Shown here piece after piece: positions 37,722 through 46,268 of a stretch of 64,000 bases of DNA. Origin of the DNA: Flavimobilis soli (lineage in GTDB: Bacteria > Actinomycetota > Actinomycetes > Actinomycetales > Cellulomonadaceae); contig NZ_PDJH01000001.1 in the NCBI RefSeq assembly GCF_002564025.1, positions 1,178,001 to 1,242,000 of the forward strand, written 5' to 3'. The stretch's first letter is position 1. Every line of letters begins with the position of its first letter. A program made the translations under genes and the position numbers. The notes under the pieces are model-generated. The model was not told the DNA's origin. It made no database searches and saw only the letters and a program-made list of their open reading frames with translations.

Positions 37722-38909
37722 TCACAGCGTGACGCCCACCAGGACCGGCTCGGGGACGAGCTCGATGCCGAACGCCTCGCGCACGCCGTCGCGCACCGCG
37801 CGCGCGAGCTCGACGACGTCGGCCGCCGTCGCCTCGCCGCGGTTCGTGAGCGCGAGCGTGTGCTTGGTCGACAGGCGCGCGCGGCTGCCCTCCCCGTGGA
37901 CGCCGAAGCCCTTGCCGAAGCCGGCGCGCTCGATGAGCCACGCCGCGCTCGTCTTGACGAGAGACGCGTCGACCGCGCCGAGCGCGGGGCCAGTCGTGAC
38001 CTCGGGCAACGAGCTGCGCACCTCGAAGCGCGGCGCGCCCTCGGGCAGCCTCGCGGCCTCGGCGGCAGGCACGACCGGGTTCATGAAGAACGATCCGGCG
38101 CTCCACGTGTCGTGGTCGCTCGCCGGGCCGGCGAGCATGCCCTTGCCGGCGCGCAGCTCGAGCACCGCCGCGCGCACGTCCTTGGTCTCGGCGCGGGTGC
38201 CGACCTCGACGCCGAGGCGGCGCGCGAGCTCGGGGTACGCGACCTCGGGCGAGAGCGTGCCGAGGCGCGTCTGGAACGCGACCTCGAGGACGATGTAGCG
38301 GGGCGACGGCGTCCATACGCGACCGTCGTCGTCGGCCTGGTGCATCGAGCGCTTGAGCAGGGACGTGCGGTAGCCGAGGCCGAGCTCGCCGACGGCGAGC
38401 AGGCGCGCGCGGCCGAGCACGCGGTCGTAGACGCGCACGGTCGAGATCGCGCCCGCGACCTCCTGGCCGTACGCGCCGATGTTCTGGACGGGCGCGGCAC
38501 CGACCGTGCCCGGGATGCCCGAGAGCGCCTCGAGCCCGACGAAGCGCTCCACGACAGCCTGCTCGACGAGGGCGTCCCACGAGTGCCCCGCAGGCACGCG
38601 GAAGCTGCCGCCGCCGCACGAGTCGACCATGTCGATCGTCACGCCCGAGCGCGTGTCCTGGACGACGACGCCGTCGAAGCCCTCGTCCGCGACGAGCAGG
38701 TTCGAGCCCCCACCGAGGACCAGCACAGGCAGGCCGTCCGCGTCGGCGCCACGGACGGCGTCGATCAGCTCGGCCTCCGTCGTCGCCCGCACGAGCGTGC
38801 GCGCGGGGCCGCCGACGCGCAGCGTCGTGAGGTCGGCGAGGCGCGGGGACGCATCCGCGACGGGAGTCGTCGCAGCGGCAGGGTTCGGGGCGTCGAGCGG
38901 AGCGGTCAT
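37722..38909 (-). CDS. murB: UDP-N-acetylenolpyruvoylglucosamine reductase MurB
   Basis: Flavoenzyme of 395 residues that reduces UDP-GlcNAc-enolpyruvate to UDP-MurNAc, the second committed step of peptidoglycan synthesis. FAD-binding and catalytic motifs are visible: LTTLRVGGPARTLVRA, VLVLGGGSNLLVADEG, LSGIPGTVGAAPVQNIGAYG and WSAGSFFMNPV (catalytic Ser). The start overlaps the stop of the MFS gene (ATGA). Expression is therefore coupled to two transporters, unusual for murB, which often lies alone or near hadAB in actinobacteria. Confidence 0.96.
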   Translation of the reverse strand: MTAPLDAPNPAAATTPVADASPRLADLTTLRVGGPARTLVRATTEAELIDAVRGADADGLPVLVLGGGSNLLVADEGFDGVVVQDTRSGVTIDMVDSCGGGSFRVPAGHSWDALVEQAVVERFVGLEALSGIPGTVGAAPVQNIGAYGQEVAGAISTVRVYDRVLGRARLLAVGELGLGYRTSLLKRSMHQADDDGRVWTPSPRYIVLEVAFQTRLGTLSPEVAYPELARRLGVEVGTRAETKDVRAAVLELRAGKGMLAGPASDHDTWSAGSFFMNPVVPAAEAARLPEGAPRFEVRSSLPEVTTGPALGAVDASLVKTSAAWLIERAGFGKGFGVHGEGSRARLSTKHTLALTNRGEATAADVVELARAVRDGVREAFGIELVPEPVLVGVTL

Positions 38910-40162
38910 CCGTCCACGGTATCGCGCGGCTGCCGTTCGAGCGGCTTGGCGGCGCCCGCGATGAGCAGGCCGAGCGCGACCGGCACGAGGATCGTCGCGA
39001 GCGCGTGGCGGTAGCCGAGGTGCTCGGCGAGCAGGCCGATCAGCGGCGGCCCCATGAAGAACGCGGTGTAGCCGATCGTCGAGACGACGCTCACGCGGGC
39101 GGCGGCCCGGCGCGGGTCGTCCGCGGCGGCGCTCATGCCCACGGGGAACCCGAGCGCGGCGCCGAATCCCCACAGGACGACGCCGACGATCGCGAGCCAC
39201 AGCCACGGGGCGAAGGCGAACAGCGCGAGGCCCGCGAACGCGAGGCCACCGAGAAGCCGCAGCACGGTGACGCGGCCGAGACCGTCGAGCAGGTTCGTGC
39301 CGAGCAGGCGCATCCCGGTCATCGCGACGAGGAACACGGTGAGCGCCGTCGCGCCCGTCGCCTCGTCCTTGGCGAAGCCGTCGGCGACCGCGAGCCCGAC
39401 CCAGTCGTTCGCGGAGCCCTCGGTGAGCGCGGCGGCCAGCACGATGAGCCCGACGAGGATCGTGCGCGGCTCGAGCCAGGCTGCGAAGACGCTCGTGCGC
39501 TCCTCGGCGACGGGCGTCTCGCCCTCGTCGGCTGGCGTGTGCTCGTCGAGCTCGCTCCCGGCAGCGGGGAGGAGCGCGCGCACCGCGACGAGGACGAGGA
39601 CGAGGCTCAGCACGACGGCGAACGGCAGGTGCCACGAGACGGAGACGCCGAGGCGCGCCATGAGGGCGCCGAGCGCGGAACCGACGATCGTGCCGAGCGA
39701 GAAGCCCGCGTGGAGGCGCGGCATGATCGTGCGCCCGACCGCCTGCTCGACGATCGCGCCCTCGAGGTTCATCGCCGCGTCCCAGACCGCGGTCCCGATG
39801 CCGACGAGGACGAGGGCCACGCGCAGGACGGCGACGTCGCCCTGCGCGATCGCCCAGGCGGCGATCCCGTAGCCGACGACGTTGACGGCCGCGAACACGA
39901 CGATCGTGCGGCGCGCGCCGAGCCGCTCCATGATCCAGCCGGACAACGGCAGGGCGATGATCGAACCGAACGCCACGAACAGCAGGAGCATGCCCATCTC
40001 GGTCTCCTTGAGACCGAGAGAGTTGCGCACGCCGACGAGACGCGACGCCCACGACGCGAAGTTGAAGCCGTTGAGCACGAAGATCGCGAAGACGGCCCAG
40101 GCGGCGACGGTCGCCCGGCGCGCGGCGTCGGGTGCGCCTGCCGACAGCTCGGAGGAGGTCAC
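38906..40162 (-). CDS. MFS transporter 1
   Basis: Major facilitator of 418 residues with about 12 membrane helices. It shows an A-like loop (PLSGWIMERLGARRT) and repeated Gly/Ala-rich helices (FGSIIALPLSG; LRLLGGLAFAGLALFAFAPW). The GTG start overlaps the stop of the second MFS gene. The two share the same plan (GRTIMPRLHAGFSLGTIVGS here, GRTIIPQFHACFSIGALLGT there) and are tandem paralogues of the FucP/YbjJ-like type. Substrate is unknown. A long reading to 41476 in this frame is an artefact. Confidence 0.88.
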   Translation of the reverse strand: MTSSELSAGAPDAARRATVAAWAVFAIFVLNGFNFASWASRLVGVRNSLGLKETEMGMLLLFVAFGSIIALPLSGWIMERLGARRTIVVFAAVNVVGYGIAAWAIAQGDVAVLRVALVLVGIGTAVWDAAMNLEGAIVEQAVGRTIMPRLHAGFSLGTIVGSALGALMARLGVSVSWHLPFAVVLSLVLVLVAVRALLPAAGSELDEHTPADEGETPVAEERTSVFAAWLEPRTILVGLIVLAAALTEGSANDWVGLAVADGFAKDEATGATALTVFLVAMTGMRLLGTNLLDGLGRVTVLRLLGGLAFAGLALFAFAPWLWLAIVGVVLWGFGAALGFPVGMSAAADDPRRAAARVSVVSTIGYTAFFMGPPLIGLLAEHLGYRHALATILVPVALGLLIAGAAKPLERQPRDTVDG

Positions 40163-41604
40163 AGGAGCGCACCTTCCGTGTCGCGCACCGTGGCGGTGCC
40201 GGCACTCTCGCTCGCCTCGCGCTCCGCGACGCGCGGGTCGCGGGCGGCGTCGTCCGCCCCGCGCTCGTCCCCGGCGTCGTCGCCGGGCAGCGGCGCCAGC
40301 GGCGTCGGCACCTCCTGGCGCCGTGCCTGTCCGGAGAGCAGCACGGAGACCACGAGCCCGGCGACGATGAGCGTGAGCGCGTACCGCGTCGTCAGGTGCT
40401 CGGCCGCGAAGCCGAGCAGCGGCGGTGCGGCGATCGAGGCGGTCGACGCGAACGCGGACACGACCGACACGCGCGACGGCGCCTTGAGCGGGTCGTCCGA
40501 GGCGGCGGCGATACCGATGGGGTACGCGAGCGCAGCACCCGCGCCCCACAGGGCCACCCCGACGACGGCGAGGAGGAACGTCGGCGCGAGCCCGAAGAGG
40601 GCGAGGCCCACGATCGACGTCACGCCCGAGATGCGGAGGACGGGCACGCGACCGTGGCGGTCGATGAGGCCGGTGCCGCTGAGCCGCACGATCGTCATGG
40701 ACCCGACGAAGACGCCGAACACGATCGCGCCGGTGGCCTCGGTGCGACCGAAGTCGTCGACGACGGAGATCGACAGCCAGTCGTTCGCCGCGCCCTCGGA
40801 GAGGGAGGCGGCCATGATGACGAGTCCGAGGAGGAGCGTGCGCTTCTCGCGCCACCCGGCGAGCGACGCGCCGAGGCGACGCCGGGGACGGAGGAACTCG
40901 ACGTCGTCGTCGGTCGGTTCGGGGCGTGCCGGGGCGTGCGCGACGAGCGTGACGTGCGGGACCGCGAGGACGCGCCAGACCAGAAGGATGCCCGCCGAGA
41001 CGCCGAACTGGACGGGGACGGAGACGCCTCCCCAGGAGGCCGCGGCCCCGAGGAGGGTGCCGAGCAGCGCACCGATCGAGAAGCAGGCGTGGAACTGCGG
41101 GATGATCGTGCGCCCGACGGCACGCTCGATCTGCGCGGACTCGACGTTGAACGGCACGTTGTTGAGCGCGAACGACATGCCGTTGAGGAAGATGCCCACG
41201 CACACGAGCGGGAGCGACGAGATGGCGACGCCGAGCGCGAGCAGGGTCATCGCGGTGACGAAGCCGCCGGTCGCGACCGCCATCGTGCGGCGCGAGCCGA
41301 AGCGCTGGAGGATCGGCCCTGCCGCGGTGACCATGAGGAGCGAGCCGACCGCACCGACGAGCAGCACGACGCCGAGCTCGGACTCGGCGATGTCGAGGCT
41401 CTTGCGGATCGACGGCAGGCGGGACAACCAGCTCGACATCATGATGCCGAGGAGCGCGAAGAGGCTCATCAGGCACCAGCGCGCTGTCGCGACGGTGCGT
41501 GCGGGGAGGGCGGCAGCGTGGGCTGCGGGCGTGGGCGTGCTCATGCTCAGGCTCTCGGGTCGTGGGGTCCGCCCCCGAACAGCGTCGAATCGTTTCGAGG
41601 ACAC
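40159..41604 (-). CDS. MFS transporter 2
   Basis: Major facilitator of 481 residues, tandem paralogue of the next gene. Membrane segments include LFALLGIMMSSWLSRLPSIR and LIVAGLVVSVLLSG; a charged tail of about 50 residues ends the protein. The GTG at 41604 has GAGGAG seven bases upstream; an internal ATG at 41544 is an alternative. It follows the LacI gene by 86 bases on the same strand, so the repressor probably regulates the LacI-MFS-MFS-murB unit. Confidence 0.86.
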   Translation of the reverse strand: MSSKRFDAVRGRTPRPESLSMSTPTPAAHAAALPARTVATARWCLMSLFALLGIMMSSWLSRLPSIRKSLDIAESELGVVLLVGAVGSLLMVTAAGPILQRFGSRRTMAVATGGFVTAMTLLALGVAISSLPLVCVGIFLNGMSFALNNVPFNVESAQIERAVGRTIIPQFHACFSIGALLGTLLGAAASWGGVSVPVQFGVSAGILLVWRVLAVPHVTLVAHAPARPEPTDDDVEFLRPRRRLGASLAGWREKRTLLLGLVIMAASLSEGAANDWLSISVVDDFGRTEATGAIVFGVFVGSMTIVRLSGTGLIDRHGRVPVLRISGVTSIVGLALFGLAPTFLLAVVGVALWGAGAALAYPIGIAAASDDPLKAPSRVSVVSAFASTASIAAPPLLGFAAEHLTTRYALTLIVAGLVVSVLLSGQARRQEVPTPLAPLPGDDAGDERGADDAARDPRVAEREASESAGTATVRDTEGALL

Positions 41605-41690
41605 GTCAAGTCTCCTCGTGCAGAGGGAACCGCGTCAATGCAGATCGGCGTAAATTCTTCGCCAAGCGGAGGTAGTCCGGGCGACCTTCG

Positions 41691-42776
41691 TCACACGGCA
41701 GGCGGAGGGGCCGTCGTCGTCCCCACGCGCAGCTCGACAGGGAGCACCACCTCGGTGGCTCCACGCCCCTGGATCAGGGCGTCGACCGCACGGCCGAGCG
41801 CCTCCCCCTTCGCCTCGAGCGGCTGCACCACCGTCGTCAGACGGTCGCTCCCGAGCCAGGGCAGGTCCACCCCGTCGAAACCCGCGACAGACACGTCCTC
41901 CGGGACGCGCAGCCCCACCTCCCGCGCGCCCAGCACGACGCCGGCGGCGAGGAGGTCCGACTGCGCGACGATCGCCGTCGGCCGCTGCGACGGGTCGGGC
42001 CAGCGCGCCGGGTCGAGGATGTGCCGCGCCGCGTCGGCGCCGCTCTCGACGAGCGAGGCGGGCGTCTCGTACGTCGCGACGACGTCGAGCCGGGACTCCT
42101 CGAGCGCCTCGAGGCGGTTGCGCGTCGGGGTCCAGTCGATGTCCTCGTCGCGCGGGTTCTCGATCCACCCGGCCTCGCGGCCCATCCGGAACGGCAGCGT
42201 GACGTTCGCGACCCGTCGGTGACCGAGCGAGTACAGGTGCTCGGCGAGCTCGGCGACGCCGCGCCGGTCGTCGATCGCGACGAGCGAGCAACCGGGCGAA
42301 GGGTTGCCCTCCCCGATCACGACCGGGATGGAGCGGCGGCGCAGGACGTCGAGGCGCGGATCGTCGACGTGCGCACCCCAGATGAGGACGGCGACGTCCA
42401 TGCCGCTCGTCTCGAGGAGCGGGTCGACCTTCATCGCGCCCGTCTCGTCGACCTCCATGCCGGGGATGAGCATGACGCCGAGGCGCAGCTCGCTCAGCGT
42501 CGAGACGAGGCCGTCGAGCATCTGGATCGACACGGGGTCGCGGAAGCTGCGCTTGACCTTGTCCCCGATGACGACACCGACGACGCCGTGCCGCCCTGAG
42601 CGGAGCTGGCGGCCGAGTGCGTTGGGGCCTGCGTAGCCGAGCGCGGCGGCGGCGGCGTGGACCCGTTCGCGCGTCTGCTCGGCGATGGGACCTGCCCCGG
42701 AGAAGGCGAGCGACGCGGTCGACACCGAGACGCCGGCCTCACGGGCGACGTCCGACAGCGTGGGGCGTCGAGACAT
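41691..42776 (-). CDS. LacI-family transcription regulator
   Basis: Repressor of 361 residues. The N-terminal helix-turn-helix and hinge read TLSDVAREAGVSVSTASLAF and AAAALGYAGPNALGRQLRSG. The periplasmic-binding-like sensor domain follows (GVVGVVIGDKVKRSFRDPVS; VPEDVSVAGFDGVDLPWLG). Its effector is probably a sugar or nucleoside carried by the MFS genes downstream. No operator palindrome was identified with confidence. Confidence 0.92.
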   Translation of the reverse strand: MSRRPTLSDVAREAGVSVSTASLAFSGAGPIAEQTRERVHAAAAALGYAGPNALGRQLRSGRHGVVGVVIGDKVKRSFRDPVSIQMLDGLVSTLSELRLGVMLIPGMEVDETGAMKVDPLLETSGMDVAVLIWGAHVDDPRLDVLRRRSIPVVIGEGNPSPGCSLVAIDDRRGVAELAEHLYSLGHRRVANVTLPFRMGREAGWIENPRDEDIDWTPTRNRLEALEESRLDVVATYETPASLVESGADAARHILDPARWPDPSQRPTAIVAQSDLLAAGVVLGAREVGLRVPEDVSVAGFDGVDLPWLGSDRLTTVVQPLEAKGEALGRAVDALIQGRGATEVVLPVELRVGTTTAPPPAV

Positions 42777-42838
42777 CCGGTACTCCTTCGTGCACGCGTC
42801 GCGGTAGGACCGCAGGTGCGGTCACCTTATCGCCCGGG

Positions 42839-43267
42839 TCAGGCCAGGCGGACGACCGCCTGGCACTTGGCGAGGACGCGCGCGCCCTCGAAGGTGACGG
42901 TGAGGTCGATGCGTGCGGTGCCCGCCTCGGCGTCGAGGGCGCCGACGACGCCGCTCACCTCGACGGTGCTCGTGCCGGGGTTCGGCACGGTGACGGGGCG
43001 GGAGAAGCGCGTCTGGTAGTCGACGACGGCGCCCGGGTCCTGTGCCCAGTCGGTCACGAGGGCGACGACGGAGCCCATGGTCAGCATGCCGTGCGCGATG
43101 ACGCCGGGGAGGCCGACGGACTGGGCGACGACGTCGTTCCAGTGGATCGGGTTGAAGTCGCCGCTCGCTCCTGCGTAGCGGACGAGGGTGGCGCGGTCGA
43201 GGTCGACGGTGCGGGTGCCGATCTCCTGGCCGACCTCGAGGTCGGAGAGCTGCGGGCGGGCGCTCAT
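42839..43267 (-). CDS. MaoC-like dehydratase, HadB type
   Basis: Hot-dog-fold protein of 142 residues. The catalytic Asp/His motif is YAGASGDFNPIHWND, followed by GVIAHGMLTMG. It forms a heterodimer with the upstream gene product, with which it overlaps (ATGA). In mycobacteria the homologous hadAB genes code for the FAS-II dehydratase. In an organism without mycolic acids the substrate is unclear. It is the catalytic subunit. Confidence 0.9.
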   Translation of the reverse strand: MSARPQLSDLEVGQEIGTRTVDLDRATLVRYAGASGDFNPIHWNDVVAQSVGLPGVIAHGMLTMGSVVALVTDWAQDPGAVVDYQTRFSRPVTVPNPGTSTVEVSGVVGALDAEAGTARIDLTVTFEGARVLAKCQAVVRLA

Positions 43268-43719
43268 GCGTCTTCTCCCCTCACGGCGAGGGTCGACCGG
43301 ACGGTAGCGACGTGGTCGCTCAGGGCGGCGTCGCCGAAGAGCTCGCAGCGGGTCGTGACCATCGCGAGGCCGGCACGCTCGACGACGGCGTCGACGTGCA
43401 GGACCGTGGTGATCTCGTCACCGGCGACGATCGGCCGGTGGTGGGTGAACCGCTCGTCCGCGTGGACCACGCGCGAGAAGTCGATCCCGGCGTCCGGGTC
43501 CTCGATGAGCTGCGCCTCGGCGCGCTGCGCGATGATCACCGCGAAGGTGACAGGGGCGACGAGGTCCGGATAGCCCAAACCCCGCGCTGCCTCGATGTCG
43601 AGGTGCGCGGGGTGGGTGTTGCCTGTTGCTGCAGCGAACTCGCGGATCTTCTCCCGCGCTACCTGGTAGGGCGCGTTCGGAGCGTACTCACGGCCGGCGT
43701 ACGACGCGTTGATCGACAC
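43264..43719 (-). CDS. MaoC-like dehydratase N-terminal type, HadA-like
   Basis: Protein of 151 residues (UPF0336/FAS1-like dehydratase), partner of the HadB-like protein. Family motifs are YQVAREKIREFAAATGNTHP and FTHHRPIVAGDEITTVLHVD. The catalytic HadB motif is absent, as expected for the stabilising subunit. The GTG start has only a weak ribosome site. Its place after rpmG is conserved in actinobacteria. Confidence 0.9.
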   Translation of the reverse strand: MSINASYAGREYAPNAPYQVAREKIREFAAATGNTHPAHLDIEAARGLGYPDLVAPVTFAVIIAQRAEAQLIEDPDAGIDFSRVVHADERFTHHRPIVAGDEITTVLHVDAVVERAGLAMVTTRCELFGDAALSDHVATVRSTLAVRGEDA

Positions 43720-43749
43720 GAGTGCTGGCAGCGGGCTGACTGACGAAGG

Positions 43750-43920
43750 TCAGCGGGTCTCGCGGTGCGAGGTCTTCTTGCCGCAGCGCGGGCAGAACTT
43801 CGCGAGCTCGAGACGGTCGGGGTCGTTCCGACGGTTCTTCTTGGTGATGTAGTTGCGCTCCTTGCAGTCCACGCACGCGAGCGTGATCTTGGGGCGAACG
43901 TCAGTGCTCTTGCTAGCCAC
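43750..43920 (-). CDS. rpmG: 50S ribosomal protein L33
   Basis: A 56-residue protein starting at [42 protein letters not shown] and HRETR at the end. Two CxxC pairs (CVDC, CPRC) make it the zinc-binding (C+) form. It lies between tRNA-Met and the hadA-like gene, in the usual order. Confidence 0.97.
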   Translation of the reverse strand: MASKSTDVRPKITLACVDCKERNYITKKNRRNDPDRLELAKFCPRCGKKTSHRETR

Positions 43921-44003
43921 GGTCTTGCCACCTCTCGCACCCGCCGGTGGGGTGCAATTGCTCCTGTGTCCGCGCGTCGCCGGCCGACGTGCGGTGTCGT
44001 TCT

Positions 44004-44080
44004 TGGTAGCGGAGGCGGGGCTCGAACCCGCGACCTCACGATTATGAGTCGTGCGCTCTGACCAGCTGAGCTACCCCGCC
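44004..44080 (-). tRNA. tRNA-Met (CAT), elongator type
   Basis: Minus-strand cloverleaf: 5' GGCGGGG, D loop AGCTGGTCAGA, anticodon CAT in ACTCATAAT, T loop GGTTCGAACCC, discriminator A and encoded CCA. G1-U72 and lack of initiator features favour the elongator. A lysidine Ile tRNA with CAT cannot be fully excluded. Confidence 0.93.
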
Positions 44081-44181
44081 TCGAACGATGTCGTGTGACA
44101 CCACGCTGATGCTCGCCGAACAAGGTCCGAGCATCGATCGCGCGGACAATGATCCCACGATCGATGACAAAGCACCAACAG

Positions 44182-44253
44182 AGCCCCCGATGGGAATCGG
44201 ACCCATGACCTCAGTCTTACCAAGACTGCGCTCTACCACTGAGCTACGGGGGC
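44182..44253 (-). tRNA. tRNA-Thr (GGT)
   Basis: Minus-strand cloverleaf of 72 bases. The acceptor GCCCCCG pairs with CGGGGGC, the anticodon GGT lies in CTTGGTAAG, and the T loop is GGTCCGATTCC. CCA is not encoded. Confidence 0.96.
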
Positions 44254-44331
44254 AGCGCGGAAAACACTACCTGCTCTGCGGCAGGAAGCGAAATCGGCGA
44301 GATGCCGCGGCTCCGGGGCGGTCCTAGGGCC

Positions 44332-45198
44332 TCAGTCCGCGAGCGCGAGCTCGACGAGGCGCAGGGCGCCCTCCCGGCTCTGCGCCGCGCAGATGAACGC
44401 GGCCTTGTGGCAGAACACCGCGTCCTCGACACCTGTGACCTCGGCGAGCGCCTCGCCGTCGAGCCCGCGCCACGCGTCCGGGAACGGCTTGCGCGAGCCG
44501 AACTCCGAGCCCACGGGCCGCACCGTCTGCACGGTCCAGGCGCCCGTCGCGCCGGGGAACACCGTGTAGAGCAGCTCGGGCTGCGCGGTCGCGATGCTGC
44601 CGTGCGGCATGAAGCGGTCGAGCACGACGACGCGCTTGTCCGACGACGCGCGGTAGGCCGCGAGGAACTCCTCCTCGGCGGCGAAGCCGGCCTCGTACGA
44701 GCGCTTGAGCCGGGTGAGGATCTGCGTGGCGAAGCCCACAGCCACCTCGAACTGCGAGTCGAAGTCCTCGTCCTCGCCGATCGGGTTGAACAGCCCGAGG
44801 ACCGTCGACACGTCGACGGGCGGCGTGCCGAGGTCCGAGACCGTGTAGAGGTCCTGGCCGTTGTCGACCGCGTCGATCGCCGTGACGAGACGGCGGTCGA
44901 TCTTGCCCCAGACGCGCTCGTCGCCCCCGCAGTACTCGAGGCCGTAGTGCTGCCACAGCAGCCCGAACGCGGAGAACAGGATGCCCGACGGGCGCGCCCC
45001 CGACGTGAGCTGGTGGTGGTCGAAGCGGCGCGCCTCGACGTCGTACGTGCCGCCCACGTCCAGGACGATGTCGGCCTGGTCGAGCACCTCCTTGTCGCGC
45101 GAGCGCACGACCTGCGCGTCGGGGTAGAGCTGCGTGAGGAGGGCGACGCCGAACACGTCGTCGGCGTGGAACTTCCCGTTGTGGGTGGCGATGATCAC
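44332..45198 (-). CDS. MYG1-family protein (DHH-like nuclease/phosphoesterase)
   Basis: Protein of 288 residues of the MYG1/UPF0160 family. Metal-binding motifs are ATHNGKFHADDVFGVALL and DVGGTYDVEARRFDHHQLTS. Later conserved parts are AIDAVDNGQDLY and AVFCHKAAFICAAQSREGAL. Eukaryotic MYG1 is a 3'-5' RNA exonuclease; the bacterial role is not known. The GTG at 45198 starts directly at the conserved IIATHNG. It is divergent from the AEC transporter. Confidence 0.92.
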   Translation of the reverse strand: MIIATHNGKFHADDVFGVALLTQLYPDAQVVRSRDKEVLDQADIVLDVGGTYDVEARRFDHHQLTSGARPSGILFSAFGLLWQHYGLEYCGGDERVWGKIDRRLVTAIDAVDNGQDLYTVSDLGTPPVDVSTVLGLFNPIGEDEDFDSQFEVAVGFATQILTRLKRSYEAGFAAEEEFLAAYRASSDKRVVVLDRFMPHGSIATAQPELLYTVFPGATGAWTVQTVRPVGSEFGSRKPFPDAWRGLDGEALAEVTGVEDAVFCHKAAFICAAQSREGALRLVELALAD

Positions 45199-45292
45199 CG
45201 AGCCACCCTACGTGGACCCGCTGACGCCCGGTCGCGGGCGTCCGCCGTGGACGCGGTCGCCGGGCCGCGCGGGACCCGGGAGAATGGCAGGT

Positions 45293-46210
45293 GTGACCGA
45301 CATGCTGCAGGGCTTCACGATCATCGCCGTCGTGATCCTCGTCGGCTTCGTCGTCGGCCGGATCGGCCTCCTCGGGCCTGCTGCCCGGCCGGTCATCGCG
45401 CGCCTCACGTTCTTCGTGCTCGCGCCGTCGCTGCTGTTCACGATCATGCTCGAGGCCGACGTCGCGGACCTCGTGTCCCCGCTCGTCGGAGCGTCGGTCG
45501 CGGCCGCGCTCGGCGCGTTCGGGCTGTACTCGCTCGTCGCGCGGCTCGTCTGGAGGAGGCGGGTCGCGGACACGGTCGTGGGTGCCCTCGGCGCGGGCTA
45601 CGTCAACGCGAACAACATCGGCCTCCCGGTCGCCGGGTACGTCCTCGGCGACGCGACGCTCATGGCCCCGGTGATCCTGGTCCAGCTCCTCGTGTTCTCC
45701 CCTGTCGCGCTCACGCTGCTCGACGCGTCGACGTCCGGCGTCGTGACGCTGCGGCGCGTCCTCGCGCAGCCGGTGCGCAACCCGATCATCATCGCGTCGG
45801 CGGCGGGCCTCGCCCTGTCGGTGCTCGGCGTCGACCTGCCCGACGCCGCGGTCGAGCCGTTCCGGATCGTCGGGGGCGGCGCGGTGCCGCTCATGCTCAT
45901 CGCCTTCGGCATCTCCCTCGCGGGCCAGCGGATCCTCGAGCCGGGGGCGCAGCGCCGCGACGCGATCCTCGCGTCGTCGATCAAGCTGCTCGTCATGCCC
46001 GCGCTCGCCCTGCTCGTCGGGACCGTCCTGGGCCTGCACGGCCACGACCTGTTCGTCGTCGTGACGCTCGCGGCTCTGCCGACGGCGCAGAACGTCTTCA
46101 ACTACGCGCAGCGCTACGACGCCGCCGAGGTGCTCGCGCGCGACACGATCGCGGTGACGACGCTCGGTGCGCTGCCGGTGCTCATGGTCGTCGCCGCGAC
46201 CCTGCACTGA
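45293..46210 (+). CDS. AEC-family transporter
   Basis: Membrane protein of 305 residues with about ten helices in two inverted halves, as in auxin-efflux-carrier proteins. Typical parts are FFVLAPSLLFTIMLEADVAD, ANNIGLPVAGYVLGD and FGISLAGQRILEPGAQRRDA. The family exports organic acids such as malonate or malate. GTG 45293 is chosen for spacing to GGGAG; ATG 45284 and 45302 are alternatives. Confidence 0.88.
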   Translation: MTDMLQGFTIIAVVILVGFVVGRIGLLGPAARPVIARLTFFVLAPSLLFTIMLEADVADLVSPLVGASVAAALGAFGLYSLVARLVWRRRVADTVVGALGAGYVNANNIGLPVAGYVLGDATLMAPVILVQLLVFSPVALTLLDASTSGVVTLRRVLAQPVRNPIIIASAAGLALSVLGVDLPDAAVEPFRIVGGGAVPLMLIAFGISLAGQRILEPGAQRRDAILASSIKLLVMPALALLVGTVLGLHGHDLFVVVTLAALPTAQNVFNYAQRYDAAEVLARDTIAVTTLGALPVLMVVAATLH

Positions 46211-46268
46211 CGCCCGTCGGAAGGCCAGCACCCGCGCGCCGTCCCTGCCCAGCGGCTACTGTCCGACC

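Noticed and set aside
37722..40205. An 827-codon frame ending in MurB
   Set aside because: Only the part from 38909 encodes MurB; the upstream part is an Arg-rich shadow of the MFS gene.
38906..41476. An 856-codon frame that would fuse both MFS genes
   Set aside because: Only the part to 40162 encodes a transporter; the remainder is an out-of-frame Arg-rich shadow of the upstream MFS gene, and the GTGA overlap marks two genes.
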